The notes: a model not told the origin generated them from the sequence alone. Shown: positions 15,835-24,961, counted from the first letter of the stretch. The stretch is DNA of 64,000 nt from Gordonia sp. SL306 (GCF_026625785.1 NZ_CP113063.1:2790001-2854000), one strand, 5' to 3'. Numbers and translations are program-made.

Positions 15835-16869
15835 TCAACGCAAGGACCCGATGCCGAGTGAACGGTCGGATGATCGGGTGGCGGCGGGTTCCGGCGTCTC
15901 GTCGGTGGTGGCGGGCTCGTCCGGTTCGGAGAGCTCCGCCGGGGCCGGCGGCAGGTCCTCGAGGAAGTCGATCGTCGGCGTGAAGAACTGTGCGCCGGTC
16001 ACCGCGGTGGTGAAGTCGAGGAGTCGGTCGTAGTTCCCGGGCGGATCGCCGATGAACATCTTCCGCAGCATCTCCTCGGTCACGTCCGGACCCGCGGAGT
16101 AGGCGATGTAGAAGGTGCCGCGCTCGCCGGCCGCCGAGACGTCGCCGTAGGGCATGTTGTCGCGGACGACGTCGATCTCCTCGCCGTCGTCGTCCTCGAC
16201 CACGTTGAGCGCGATGTGAGAGTTGGTCGGCTTCACGTCGTCGGACATCTCGACGTTGTCGGTCTTGGTGCGTCCGATCGCCGCTTCCTGGTCCTCGACG
16301 GTCAGCCCGTTCCAGGCCTCCAGGTCGGTGACGTAGCGCTGTATCGCGACGTAACTCCCGCCCGCGAAATCCGGGTCCTCGTCGCCGACGGTGATGGCGT
16401 CGATGGCCGCCTGGCCGACCGGGTTCTCGGTGCCGTCGACGAATCCGATGAGGTCGCGCAGGTCGAAGTAGCGGAAGCCGTGGACCTCGTCGACGACGGT
16501 CACCGCATCACCGAGCGCATCAATGGCCAGGCGGCCGACCTCGAAACAGAGATCCAGCTGATCGGCCTTGATGTGCAGCAGGATGTCGCCGGGCGTGGAG
16601 GGTGCGGTGTGCACCGCGCCCTCGTAGGTGACAAACGGACGCAGGGACCCGGGCCGGGGGCCGTCGAAGAGGCGGCCCCACGCCTGCGATCCGACGGAGG
16701 CGATCGCCGACAGCGAGGCCTCGGGGGCGCGGGAGGAGACCGCGCGGGCCAGGGTGGGGAGATCCGCCAAGAGGTCGCGGACCGCTCCCTCGCCGCCGTC
16801 GTCGATGGTGAGGACGAGGAACAGGGCCGCCTTGGTCTTGCGTGTCAGAATCGTCTGCGGGACCGGCAC
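15835..16869 (-). CDS. dyp: Dyp-type peroxidase, encapsulin cargo
   Basis: Haem peroxidase of 344 aa. The defining GxxDG motif is GFVDGTENP (about residue 143, Asp catalytic). The proximal haem histidine is probably in NSHIALN (about residue 217), and ERGTFYIAYSAGPDVTEEMLRKMFIG is typical of the distal half. After the folded domain comes a Pro/Glu/Thr-rich linker, ending exactly in SLGIGSLR, residues 337-344. That tail is the encapsulin targeting peptide known from Brevibacterium and mycobacterial DyP (family knowledge). Start is a GTG; no signal peptide, so the enzyme is packed inside the encapsulin shell made by the next gene. Confidence 0.95.
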   Translation of the reverse strand: MPVPQTILTRKTKAALFLVLTIDDGGEGAVRDLLADLPTLARAVSSRAPEASLSAIASVGSQAWGRLFDGPRPGSLRPFVTYEGAVHTAPSTPGDILLHIKADQLDLCFEVGRLAIDALGDAVTVVDEVHGFRYFDLRDLIGFVDGTENPVGQAAIDAITVGDEDPDFAGGSYVAIQRYVTDLEAWNGLTVEDQEAAIGRTKTDNVEMSDDVKPTNSHIALNVVEDDDGEEIDVVRDNMPYGDVSAAGERGTFYIAYSAGPDVTEEMLRKMFIGDPPGNYDRLLDFTTAVTGAQFFTPTIDFLEDLPPAPAELSEPDEPATTDETPEPAATRSSDRSLGIGSLR

Positions 16870-16962
16870 CAGTTCACTCTAGCGGACCGTCGATCGGCCA
16901 TGAGCGCAGCGCCCGCGCCCCGAATGGGGAGGCGAGGCAAACCTTTTAGGCCACGACGACGG

Positions 16963-18624
16963 TCATCCGCGGGCGATCGCGCGGCCTGCGGCGCGGCCGG
17001 AGAAGATGCACCCGCCGAGGAAGGTCCCCTCGAGCGCGTTGTAGCCGTGGACACCACCGCCGCCGAACCCGGCGACCTCGCCGGCGGCGAACAGTCCGTC
17101 GAACGCGGTGCCGTCGGGGCGCATCACCTGTGAATCGAGATTGGTCTCCAAACCGCCCAACGTCTTGCGGGTCAGGATGTTCAGCCGCACGGCGATCAGC
17201 GGCCCGAACTCCGGGTCGAGGATCCGGTGCGGCTTGGCGACCCGCACGAGCTTGTCGCCCAAGTACTGTCGGGCGTTCGTGATCGCCATCAGCTGAGCGT
17301 CTTTGGAGAACTTGTTGTCCATTTCGGCGTCGCGCGCCGACACCACGCGTTCTACGTGCTGCAGGTCCAGCTTCGGGCCTCGCGTGATCGCATTCATCCC
17401 GGCCACCAGTTCCGGCAGGGAGTCGCTGACCACGAAATCGACGCCGTGTTTGGTGAACGCGTCCACCGGCCCGGGGGCGCCCTTGGCGAGGCGGCTCTTG
17501 GCAGCGAACTTGAGGTCCTTGTTGGTGATGTCGGGGTTCTGCTCGGAGCCGGAGAGCGCGAACTCCTTCTCGATGATGCTCTGGGTCAGGATGAACCACG
17601 AGTAGTCGTATCCGGTGGACAGGATCGCCTTCATCGTCGAATTCGTGTCGAAGCCGGGGAAATTCGGTGGTGCCAAACGATTTCCGTTCGCGTCCAACCA
17701 CAGCGACGACGGTCCCGGGATGATCCGGATGGCGTGGTCCGGCCAGATCGGATCCCAGTTGTGGATGCCTTCGGTGTAGTGCCACATACGATCCCGGTTG
17801 ACCAGGCTGGCCCCTGCGGACTCGGTGATGCCGAGCATGCGGCCGTCGACGTGGGCCGGGACACCGGAGATCATCGTCTTCGGGGCCGGGCCCAGGCGGT
17901 CGGTCGGCCAGTTCTCGCGGATCAGATCATGGTTGTGCCCGATGCCCCCGGAGGTGACGATCACAGCGCCCGCGCGGATCTCGAAGTCGTCGACCACGTC
18001 TCGCGACGATGCGACGCCCCGGTCGAGGTCGGTCGGTGCCAGCACCGATCCGGTGACGCCGACGGCGGCGTCACCTTCGATGAGGATGTCGTCCACCCGG
18101 TGCCGGAACCGGAACTCCACCAGGCCGCGCTTCTCGGCCTCGAGGACCGGTTCGGCGAAGACGCGCACCACTTCTGGGCCGGTGCCCCAGGTGAGGTGGA
18201 AGCGCGGTACCGAGTTGCCGTGGCCGTCGGCGAACCCGCCGCCGCGTTCGGCCCATCCGACGACCGGGGTGATCCGTAGGCCCAGGTCGTGCAGGTACTG
18301 CCGTTTTGTCGAGGAGGCGAAGTCGACGTAGGCGCGGGCCCACTGCCGCGGCCAGAAATCCTCGTCGTCACGGTCGAAGCCTGCCGACCCCATCCAGTCC
18401 TGTAACGCGAGTTCGGCCGAGTCCTTGATGCCCAGCCGGCGCTGCTCGGGGGTGTCGACCAGGAACAGCCCACCGAGCGACCAGAACGCCTGGCCGCCCA
18501 GGTTGTTGCGGTTCTCCTGATCCACGACGATGACCTTGCGGCCTGCCTGGGTGAGCTCGTAGGTCGCGACCAGTCCGGCCAACCCCGATCCGACCACCAC
18601 CGCATCGGCTTGCTGCTGGCTCAC
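16963..18624 (-). CDS. FAD-binding dehydrogenase (Rv0785-like)
   Basis: A 553-aa flavoprotein of the fumarate reductase/3-ketosteroid dehydrogenase superfamily. The N-terminal FAD motif is DAVVVGSGLAGLVATYELTQAGRKVIVVDQE (about residues 7-37). The C-terminal FAD-binding signature is FDGLFAAGEVAGFGGGGVHGYNALEGTFLGGCIFSGRAAG. Long conserved segments such as NNLGGQAFWSLGGLFLVDTPEQRR and ENWPTDRLGPAPKTMISGVPAHVDGRM are those of the Rv0785 group, annotated as FAD-binding dehydrogenases with unknown substrate. GTG start with GGGAGG upstream. No membrane segment. Steroid or lipid-derived substrates are plausible, not shown. Confidence 0.85.
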   Translation of the reverse strand: MSQQQADAVVVGSGLAGLVATYELTQAGRKVIVVDQENRNNLGGQAFWSLGGLFLVDTPEQRRLGIKDSAELALQDWMGSAGFDRDDEDFWPRQWARAYVDFASSTKRQYLHDLGLRITPVVGWAERGGGFADGHGNSVPRFHLTWGTGPEVVRVFAEPVLEAEKRGLVEFRFRHRVDDILIEGDAAVGVTGSVLAPTDLDRGVASSRDVVDDFEIRAGAVIVTSGGIGHNHDLIRENWPTDRLGPAPKTMISGVPAHVDGRMLGITESAGASLVNRDRMWHYTEGIHNWDPIWPDHAIRIIPGPSSLWLDANGNRLAPPNFPGFDTNSTMKAILSTGYDYSWFILTQSIIEKEFALSGSEQNPDITNKDLKFAAKSRLAKGAPGPVDAFTKHGVDFVVSDSLPELVAGMNAITRGPKLDLQHVERVVSARDAEMDNKFSKDAQLMAITNARQYLGDKLVRVAKPHRILDPEFGPLIAVRLNILTRKTLGGLETNLDSQVMRPDGTAFDGLFAAGEVAGFGGGGVHGYNALEGTFLGGCIFSGRAAGRAIARG

Positions 18625-18714
18625 CGCACCCTCCCTCGTATCCGTATGACGTCGAGACTAGCCCCCGCCATGCGACGGGCACCTCGACTTCCCCTGTGTG
18701 ACCATCTGACGCTC

Positions 18715-20202
18715 TCAGAGCCGGATGTCGGCGTAGCGATGCACCCAGGGATCGGCCTGTTCGAGCTGGGCGGCCAGCGCGAGCAGGTCGCCGTCGGCGC
18801 CGAGGCGGCCGACGAACTGCACACCGAGGGGCAGGCCCGCGACCGTCCAGTGCAGCGGCACGCTGATGGCCGGGCGTCCGGTCAGGTTGGCGAGCTGGGT
18901 GTAGGGCACCCAGCCGAGGCTCTGCTCGATGAGGTCGTCGAGGATTCCGGTGCGTGCCAGCAGGTTTCCCGCGTGCAGTTTGGCGATCACCCGGGAGGCG
19001 GCCTGCAGCGGCGGGGGCGTGGTGGTGGCGCCGATCGTCAGCGGCGGGGTGGCGAGGGTCGGCGTGAGGAAGTGGTCGTAGGTCTGGTGGAACGTCTCCA
19101 GCGAGACCACGTAGTCGTTCACCTTGTTCAGTGCGCTCAGCGCCGCGACCGCACCGGCGGACCGTCCGAGCTCCGCCATCGCGAGGGTGTCGGCCTCGAA
19201 GTCACGGTCGGTCGCGCCGGTGAGTGCCCGGGTCTCGTCGACCTCGGTTGCGAGCACCGCGAACCAGACGGTCAGGAAGTCGCGGGCCAGCGCGGCGTCG
19301 TCGTAGGGCGGTGCGACCTCCTCGACGTGATGGCCGAGTTCGTCGAGGACCTTCGCGGCGTGTTCGACGGCGGCGACCGCCTCGGGATCCGGGTTCGGAT
19401 TGATCGCCGACGACACCGAGTAACCGATCCGCAGCCGTGACGGCGGGTCCGCGATCCGGCTGGCGAACGGCGTGCTCGGCGTAGGGGTCGGATAGACCGA
19501 GCCGGGCGTCGGCCCGACGATGGCGTCGTAGAGGGCGGCGGCGTCGCGCACCGTCCGCGACACGACCCCCTGGACCGCCATCCCGAACATCGCCTCGCCG
19601 GTGGCCGGGCCGAACGGCGACAGGCCGCGCGTGGGTTTGAGTCCGACGAGTCCGTTGCAGGCCGCCGGGATGCGGATCGACCCGCCCCCATCGTTGGCGC
19701 CGGCCGCGGGCACGATGCCCGCGGCGACCGCCGCGCCCGAACCGCCGGACGAACCGCCCGGCGTGTGGTCGGTGTTCCAGGGGTTGCGGGCCGGACCCCA
19801 GAAGTCGGATTCGGTGATGCCCTTCGCGCCGAACTCGGGGGTGTTGGTCTTGCCGAAGATCACCAGCCCGGCGTCGAGGAACCGACGCACCACATTGGAG
19901 TGTTCGGGGGCGATGTGGCGTGCCAGGGAGCGCGAGCCGCTCGACGTCGGGTAGCCCTTGTACTCCTGGGCCAGATCCTTGATCAGGAACGGCACGCCCG
20001 CGAACGGACCCGACAGGTCGGGTCCCGCCGCCCGCGCGTCGGCCTCCTCGTCCATCCGGCGGACGATCGCGTTGAGTCGGGGATTCACCGCGTCGGCGCG
20101 TTGTCTGGCGAGTGCGAGCAGTTCGGCGGGGGTGACCTCACCCCGGGTGACCAGGTCGGCGAGGGAGGTGGCGTCGAGGCGGAGATACTCGCTCAGGTTC
20201 AC
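18715..20202 (-). CDS. Amidase (amidase-signature family)
   Basis: The 495-aa enzyme hydrolyses carboxamides through the Ser-cisSer-Lys triad: Lys in PFLIKDLAQEYKG (about residue 74), and the two serines in the Gly/Ser-rich signature TPGGSSGGSGAAVAAG and in NDGGGSIRIPAACNGLVGLKPTRG (about 150-195). Length is usual for stand-alone amidases, and no GatB neighbour exists, so it is not the tRNA amidotransferase subunit. Residues EEADARAAGPDLSGPFAGVPF are typical of actinobacterial AmiA/AmiC-like amidases. Start GTG; cytoplasmic. Confidence 0.9.
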   Translation of the reverse strand: MNLSEYLRLDATSLADLVTRGEVTPAELLALARQRADAVNPRLNAIVRRMDEEADARAAGPDLSGPFAGVPFLIKDLAQEYKGYPTSSGSRSLARHIAPEHSNVVRRFLDAGLVIFGKTNTPEFGAKGITESDFWGPARNPWNTDHTPGGSSGGSGAAVAAGIVPAAGANDGGGSIRIPAACNGLVGLKPTRGLSPFGPATGEAMFGMAVQGVVSRTVRDAAALYDAIVGPTPGSVYPTPTPSTPFASRIADPPSRLRIGYSVSSAINPNPDPEAVAAVEHAAKVLDELGHHVEEVAPPYDDAALARDFLTVWFAVLATEVDETRALTGATDRDFEADTLAMAELGRSAGAVAALSALNKVNDYVVSLETFHQTYDHFLTPTLATPPLTIGATTTPPPLQAASRVIAKLHAGNLLARTGILDDLIEQSLGWVPYTQLANLTGRPAISVPLHWTVAGLPLGVQFVGRLGADGDLLALAAQLEQADPWVHRYADIRL

Positions 20203-20564
20203 CGGGCAAACACTACGGCGCGGGGGTGTCCGGTCGGAAGGATCTCGGCGGCGAATCGGTGATGATCACCGTTCATCGAGCAATGCCGTAACGGCGCGAT
20301 AACGCTGCACGACCGTCCCACTAACGCATCCGATCCATCCGCCGATTCCGCTCGAGTTTGCGCAGGTGGCGCGACCCGGCGGGACGTTATGTCGGGTTGT
20401 CGCCGGTCACGGCGTCCGTCCTTGCCTTTGCCGGTGTGTTATCGAGCCGTTACACTGCCTCACGACGGGTATGCGCAGGGCCGACGAGCCATAGAATCCC
20501 GTGAGATGACCCCCGTGAGATGACGTGGCCCAGTTCGTGGTCAAGATCGATAAGGACAAAATCA
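20203..20564. other. Intergenic region upstream of the mycolyltransferase gene
   Basis: There is no convincing ORF in these 362 bases between the divergent amidase and mycolyltransferase genes. The half nearest the amidase holds nothing I recognise. The right half contains the promoter described at 20428-20456, which leaves a 5' untranslated region of about 100 bases, long compared with the leaderless genes nearby. Confidence 0.5.
20428..20456 (+). promoter_or_regulatory. SigA-like promoter of the mycolyltransferase gene
   Basis: TTGCCG (20428-20433) and TACACT (20451-20456) are separated by 17 bases and match the housekeeping actinobacterial -35/-10 pattern. Confidence 0.5.
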
Positions 20565-21521
20565 ATGCTGACACGCGCCCGTAAGCGCTTGGTCGCCGGA
20601 CTTGTGGCCGTGGTGGCCGCGACGGGCGTGACCATGGTTGCTGCACCGACGGCTCAGGCGGCCGGTAACACCGAGTACGTCTACTCCGCGGCCATGCACC
20701 GCAACATCCCGGTCCGCATCGTCGACGGTGGCGGTGGCGGCCCGAAGCCCACGCTGTACGTCCTCGACGGTCTGCGCGCCCCGAACAACACCAGCGGCTG
20801 GCTGCAGAACACCGACGTCGACCGTTTCATGGTCGGCAAGGGCACCAACGTCGCGATCCCGTTCGGCGGCGGCGGCAGCTTCTACACCGACTGGGAGCGC
20901 ACCGATCCCAAGCTGGGCCTCAACCGGTGGGAGACCTTCCTGACCCGCGAGCTGCCCGCATACATGCAGCGTCGCCACAACAGTGACAACCGCCGCAACG
21001 GCATCGCCGGTCTGTCGATGTCGGGCACCTCGGCGCTGAACCTCGCGTCGCGCCACCCCGGTTTCTACCGCGCGGTCGCCTCCTACAGTGGCTACCCGAC
21101 GGTCACCCTGCCGGGCTTCAACCAGGGCATCCAGGCGTCGGTCGCCGAGATGGGCGGCAACCCGATCAACATGTGGGGCATCTGGCCGGCCGGTCAGTGG
21201 GCCGCCAACGACCCGTTCCTGAGCGCCAACAACCTCGCAGGCAAGCACGTCTACGTGTCGTCGGGCACCGGGGTCGGCAGCAAGTACGACTCCTCGGTCA
21301 ATCCGGCCAGCGCCAACTTCAACCCGGTCAAGTTCGCGCAGATGGTGCCGCTCGAGGTCGCCGCGTCGACCAGCAGCCAGCTCTACATCGGCCGTCTGGC
21401 CGTGGTCCCCGGCGTCAAGCTGACCACGCACATCACCCCGGACGGCGTCCACTGGTGGGACTACTGGGAGAGCGACTTCAAGCAGTCGTGGGCCAGCACC
21501 TTCCGCCCGGCGTTCTTCTGA
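20565..21521 (+). CDS. Antigen 85-type mycolyltransferase/esterase
   Basis: The product (318 aa) transfers mycolic acids to trehalose or arabinogalactan in the cell envelope. Start ATG 20565 is supported by the AGGA ribosome site and by the signal peptide it produces (MLTRARKRLVAGLVAVVAATGVTMV..TAQAA). The mature part has the alpha/beta hydrolase fold of FbpA/B/C: YVLDGLRAPNNTSGWLQNTDVDRFM, then YTDWERTDPKLGLNRWETFLTRELPAYMQRR, the nucleophile elbow GLSMSG (149-154), and the late His region ITPDGVHWWDYWESDF. The length is that of Ag85 proteins without the C-terminal LGFP or other extensions. A strong terminator follows. Confidence 0.93.
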   Translation: MLTRARKRLVAGLVAVVAATGVTMVAAPTAQAAGNTEYVYSAAMHRNIPVRIVDGGGGGPKPTLYVLDGLRAPNNTSGWLQNTDVDRFMVGKGTNVAIPFGGGGSFYTDWERTDPKLGLNRWETFLTRELPAYMQRRHNSDNRRNGIAGLSMSGTSALNLASRHPGFYRAVASYSGYPTVTLPGFNQGIQASVAEMGGNPINMWGIWPAGQWAANDPFLSANNLAGKHVYVSSGTGVGSKYDSSVNPASANFNPVKFAQMVPLEVAASTSSQLYIGRLAVVPGVKLTTHITPDGVHWWDYWESDFKQSWASTFRPAFF

Positions 21522-21545
21522 TCGCTGCGGACTGAATTCCGACCG

Positions 21546-21579
21546 ACGCGGCCGGTGACCTGAGGGTCACCGGCCGCGT
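21546..21579 (+). terminator. Terminator after the mycolyltransferase gene
   Basis: A perfect 15-bp stem, ACGCGGCCGGTGACC (21546-21560) with its complement at 21565-21579 and a TGAG loop, is followed by TTGTTGT. It starts 25 bases after the stop codon. Confidence 0.85.
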
Positions 21580-21590
21580 TTGTTGTCGTG

Positions 21591-21753
21591 CCGATCGTGC
21601 GCACTTTCGTACCGACCGTGCCCAGAACCCCGTCGATCGTGCGCACTTTCTCGTTGACCGTGCGCAATGGGGGTCCACGCCCGGCGAACCGTGCACGATC
21701 GGCGGGAATCTGCGCACGCTCGGCGAGGTTTTGCGCACGATCGGCGAGGGGCG
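21591..21753. repeat. 21-bp repeat array, locus A: inverted units then direct units
   Basis: Starting at 21597, 21618, 21639 and 21660, GTGC-beginning units recur at exactly 21-base intervals in the orientation CGATCGTGCGCAC. After a break, units GTGCACGATCGGCGGGAATC (21691), GCGCACGCTCGGCGAGG (21712) and GCGCACGATCGGCGAGG (21733) follow, again 21 apart but in the opposite orientation. The array lies between the convergent mycolyltransferase and DUF3068 genes and contains no gene. Related arrays are at 39224-39490 and 53724-53772. Confidence 0.75.
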
Positions 21754-21792
21754 AGGGGCGAGGGGCGAGGGGCGAGGGGCGAGGGGCGAGGG
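21744..21792. repeat. Seven 7-bp tandem repeats (GCGAGGG)
   Basis: GCGAGGG is repeated seven times without interruption, growing out of the end of the last 21-bp unit. It is a likely slippage tract that may vary between strains. Confidence 0.85.
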
Positions 21793-21851
21793 CGAGACGG
21801 GGCAGAGCGGGGCAGGGCGGGCGACGATGGCGGAGGCGCCTGCCGAACGAA

Positions 21852-21898
21852 CAAGGCTCCCACCACGTGCTCGTAACGAGCGTGTGGTGGGAGCCTTG
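21852..21898 (-). terminator. Long hairpin terminator of the DUF3068 gene
   Basis: A 47-base hairpin: arms CAAGGCTCCCACCAC (21852-21866) and its exact complement (21884-21898), continued inward by two wobble pairs and six more pairs (GCTCGT/ACGAGC) to a one-base loop. On the minus strand it begins 17 bases after the DUF3068 stop and is followed by TTGTTCG. Confidence 0.8.
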
Positions 21899-21915
21899 TG
21901 CGGAACTACGGCGGG

Positions 21916-23406
21916 TTACTCGCCCGGCGGACGACGGAAGTGCTGGGTGTCGTCGTCGTCCGACGGGCCGAACTCGTCGGTGGGCCGGAACGTCTGCGTC
22001 GCGGAGTCGTCGTCCGCCGGGGGCGGTGTGAACGTCTGCGTCGCAGTGTCGTCGTCGGGATTCTCGGCAGGCGTGTCCACTCGGGGGATCTGCTCGGTGG
22101 GCCGGTCCCATGGGTCGAGGGAACCGGCTGCGCCCGCCCCGGCCGCGGCGGCGCCCGCCGCCGGGACCGTCGGATCGACCTCATGTCGTCCCGCACCGGT
22201 GTTAGCCGTGGTGTCGGGTTCGTCCCATGCGGCCGTGTCGTCGGCGGGCGGGGTGTCGTCGCCGTCCCGATCGCGGCGCGCACGCCACATCAGGAAGCCC
22301 CACAGGGCCAGCAGCAACACACCGACGATGCCGAGGATCAGCGGCAGCCAGAAGCCGCCGAGGGTCAACAGCCCCTTGTAGTGGTCGGCCTTCTCGGCCT
22401 GGTTCTTGACCGTCTGATCGGACCACTTGAATCGCGCCTTGAGCACGTCCATCCGGAAGTCCCGCACCGGCGCCGGGGTGTCGGAGCTCTGGTCGGGCGA
22501 CCGGAAGTACTGATGCTGATCCTCGAGACCGTCGATGATGGTGCCGGTCTCCGGCTCGACGAACACGTGCCGGGTCGCGGTGGCGTAGCGGTGCATCGTG
22601 ATCTTGTCGTTCGGCTTCACGCCGCGTCCGCTGATGCCCCACCAGCTCGCGGGCATGGTCAGCATCGTGCCCAGCGCCGCCTCACCCTGTGCGTTGGGCA
22701 GGCCCGAGACGTCGGTCTCCGGCACGTCGCCGACGAACTCGTAGGTCGTGACCCCGTTGATGTCCTTCTCGCCCTTGAAGTTGACCGGGATGTCCTGACG
22801 GGTGTTCGTGTCGTAGTAGAGATACGCGCGCTTGCCGACGTCGAAGCCGAACTTGTACTGGAAGCCCTTGCGATCGGGGAGGTCGACCGAGACGTCCTTC
22901 GGGTTCACCCCTTCGGGAGCGGCCTCGAGTTGCAGCGAGCTGACGGTCCCGTTCGGCACCGACGACTTGCGATTCACCGACACCCGGTCGATGTTCGCGG
23001 TGAGCAGGCCGTCGTCGCACTTGCGCTCGCCGTCGGCGGCGGCCATCGACGGATCGGTTTCGTTGCCCGCGGCATCGCGGACCCGGTCGATCTGGACGGT
23101 CTGCGCCGACTGCAGGGTCGCCTGGCGCTTGTCCGAGGGGTCGACGATGACCGAGCGGCGCTGCTGGGTGAGATGGGCGTCCAGCACGCGTGCCTTGCGT
23201 TCACTCACCGAGCAGCGATCGAAGACCTGGGCGGGGAACCGGTCACCGCTGGATCCGTCCTCGGGCACCGTGGTGGCGACCGACGTGATGTCCAGGTCGA
23301 GTGGCACCACGCGCAGCTGCGGTACGAGGAACAGCGGTATGGCTATGGCAGCGGCGATGCATGCGGCGCCGAGGAACGCCGGCAGCGCCAGCCAAAGTCG
23401 TCTCAT
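21916..23406 (-). CDS. DUF3068 (PorA-family) membrane-anchored envelope protein
   Basis: The 496-aa protein begins at ATG 23406 after AGGAG. Its N-terminal hydrophobic segment (LWLALPAFLGAACIAAAIAIPLFLVP) anchors a large extracytoplasmic domain with DUF3068 hallmarks: LDITSVATT, AYLYYDTNTRQDIPVNFKGEKDINGVTTYEFVGDVPETDVS, PASWWGISG and RHVFVEPETGTIIDG. A second membrane helix at about residues 368-392 (LLTLGGFWLPLILGIVGVLLLALWGFLMW) leads to a 100-residue cytoplasmic tail rich in Asp, Pro and Thr with repeated DDDTATQTF motifs. The threonines in the tail look like targets for Ser/Thr kinases and FHA readers (inference). DUF3068 proteins occur in mycolic-acid bacteria and are linked to the outer envelope. 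Confidence 0.85.
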   Translation of the reverse strand: MRRLWLALPAFLGAACIAAAIAIPLFLVPQLRVVPLDLDITSVATTVPEDGSSGDRFPAQVFDRCSVSERKARVLDAHLTQQRRSVIVDPSDKRQATLQSAQTVQIDRVRDAAGNETDPSMAAADGERKCDDGLLTANIDRVSVNRKSSVPNGTVSSLQLEAAPEGVNPKDVSVDLPDRKGFQYKFGFDVGKRAYLYYDTNTRQDIPVNFKGEKDINGVTTYEFVGDVPETDVSGLPNAQGEAALGTMLTMPASWWGISGRGVKPNDKITMHRYATATRHVFVEPETGTIIDGLEDQHQYFRSPDQSSDTPAPVRDFRMDVLKARFKWSDQTVKNQAEKADHYKGLLTLGGFWLPLILGIVGVLLLALWGFLMWRARRDRDGDDTPPADDTAAWDEPDTTANTGAGRHEVDPTVPAAGAAAAGAGAAGSLDPWDRPTEQIPRVDTPAENPDDDTATQTFTPPPADDDSATQTFRPTDEFGPSDDDDTQHFRRPPGE

Positions 23407-23531
23407 TCTCTCCACTCCTGTACTCCGGACTCAACGTCACAACAGTAGCGGCGCCGTGCCGTCACCCGACGGAGGTCTCGGACATTCCTGGCAACGACCG
23501 TGCCATACGCCTCCCCCGAGCCGTCCGACGG

Positions 23532-24914
23532 TCAGCCCGACTGGCTGCGATCAGCTCGCCTGTCCCGTTCGGCCTCTTTCATGATCCCGGCCATGTATGC
23601 GTAGATCTCTTTGTCGGACATGGCTTTCCAGCGGGGTGCGAGCAGTTTCATGTATTTCTCGACGTAAAGGAGCTGTTTGCCGACGAGAACGAGTTCGCGC
23701 GGCAGTCGGGCGTCGTGTGCCTTGGCGACCGCGGCCAGCTGACGTCCGAGATCCCCGTACGACATCGACCCGAGATCGGTCGACGAGAGCGGCAACGCGA
23801 CCCGTTTGATGTCCTCGGCGCCCTTGGCCGTCGACGACGTCGGATTGTGGACGGCTCCCAGCAGGAAGATCGCGCGACCGGCCGATTCGTAGTCGCCGCG
23901 CACGATGAGGTCGACGACGAGCTGCCGGAGAATCCGTCTCGTCCGTTTGGTGAACCGTCCGACGATGCCGAAGTCGAGTAGGACAAGCGTGCCGTTCGCG
24001 TCGACGAGCACGTTCCCTGCGTGGAGATCGCCGTGGAAGAGCCCACCGTGGAACGCCGATTCGAGGAGGGAGAGCAGCAGATTGCGGCACAGCGCGACAC
24101 CGTCATGGCCCGCGCCGCGGACGGCCTCGGCGTCGTCGATGCGGATCGCGTAGACCCGTTCCATCGTGAGCACTCGCGAGGTGGTGAACTCGTCGTGGAC
24201 CTCCGGAACCCGGACGCGGCTGCCGTACGGGCCGTCTCGCAGGCACTCGTACCACTCCCGCATCGTGTCCGCCTCGTTGCGGAAGTCGAGTTCCGCCGAC
24301 AGTCCGTCGGCGAAGTCCTCGACGACGTGCCGGGCGCTCAGCATCCGGCCGTACTCGGAGATCTCCGCGAGCCCCGCGAATCGCTCGAGCAGGGCGACGT
24401 CGGGTGCGAGACGCTCGGTGATTCCCGGGCGCTGGATCTTGACCACGACCTCTTCGCCGCTGTGCAGAGTCGCGGTATGGACCTGGGCGATCGAGGCCGA
24501 CGCGATCGGCTCGACGTCGAAGGCCGCGAAGACCTCCTCGGGGCCGCGGCCGAACTCCTCGATGAACAGTCGCCGGATGTCCGCGGGGTCGGCGGGACGA
24601 ACCCGGTCGAGCAGCGATTCGAACTCGGCCGAGAGCGTGTCGCTGAACACCCCGGGGCTCGATGCGATGAGCTGGCCGAGTTTGACGTAGGTGGGGCCGA
24701 GATGTTCGAACGTGGTCCGGATCTCATGGGCGACGCGCTGCGCGGTCGGGCGGCGACCGTGGACGGCGTCGCCGAGAGTGTGGAACACGAAGCGCCCGAC
24801 GCCCGCCGCCGTGTGGGCGGTCGCCGTGCCGAATCGGGTGATCTCGGCGATCGGCGACACCGTGGGCAGCTGTCTGCGTAGGTCGTCGTCTGCGGAGTTC
24901 TGCATCGTCACCAT
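23532..24914 (-). CDS. ABC1/AarF (UbiB-like) kinase-family protein
   Basis: The 460-aa protein belongs to the atypical ABC1 kinase family, related to UbiB and COQ8 ATPases that assist quinone synthesis. Visible are the KxGQ motif (YVKLGQLIASSPGVF, about residues 75-89), the Ala-rich loop IASASIAQVHTA replacing the usual P-loop, VVVKIQRPG with the ion-pair lysine, HGDLHAGNVLVD as catalytic loop and LLDFGIVG as the DFG element. Length is shorter than UbiB, without its C-terminal membrane helices. Two start codons (24914, 24905) are close; TACACT sits seven bases before the first, so a leaderless start at 24914 is likely. Its substrate is unknown. Confidence 0.88.
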   Translation of the reverse strand: MVTMQNSADDDLRRQLPTVSPIAEITRFGTATAHTAAGVGRFVFHTLGDAVHGRRPTAQRVAHEIRTTFEHLGPTYVKLGQLIASSPGVFSDTLSAEFESLLDRVRPADPADIRRLFIEEFGRGPEEVFAAFDVEPIASASIAQVHTATLHSGEEVVVKIQRPGITERLAPDVALLERFAGLAEISEYGRMLSARHVVEDFADGLSAELDFRNEADTMREWYECLRDGPYGSRVRVPEVHDEFTTSRVLTMERVYAIRIDDAEAVRGAGHDGVALCRNLLLSLLESAFHGGLFHGDLHAGNVLVDANGTLVLLDFGIVGRFTKRTRRILRQLVVDLIVRGDYESAGRAIFLLGAVHNPTSSTAKGAEDIKRVALPLSSTDLGSMSYGDLGRQLAAVAKAHDARLPRELVLVGKQLLYVEKYMKLLAPRWKAMSDKEIYAYMAGIMKEAERDRRADRSQSG

Positions 24915-24961
24915 CGGCAAGTGTAACGACGGAGCGTGCCCGGCACCGGGGGCGTGGCGCC

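Noticed and set aside
21744..21792. A coding region across the GCGAGGG heptamer tract.
   Set aside because: Frames crossing it have only repetitive Arg/Gly/Glu peptides and no ribosome site; the tract is slippage-type.
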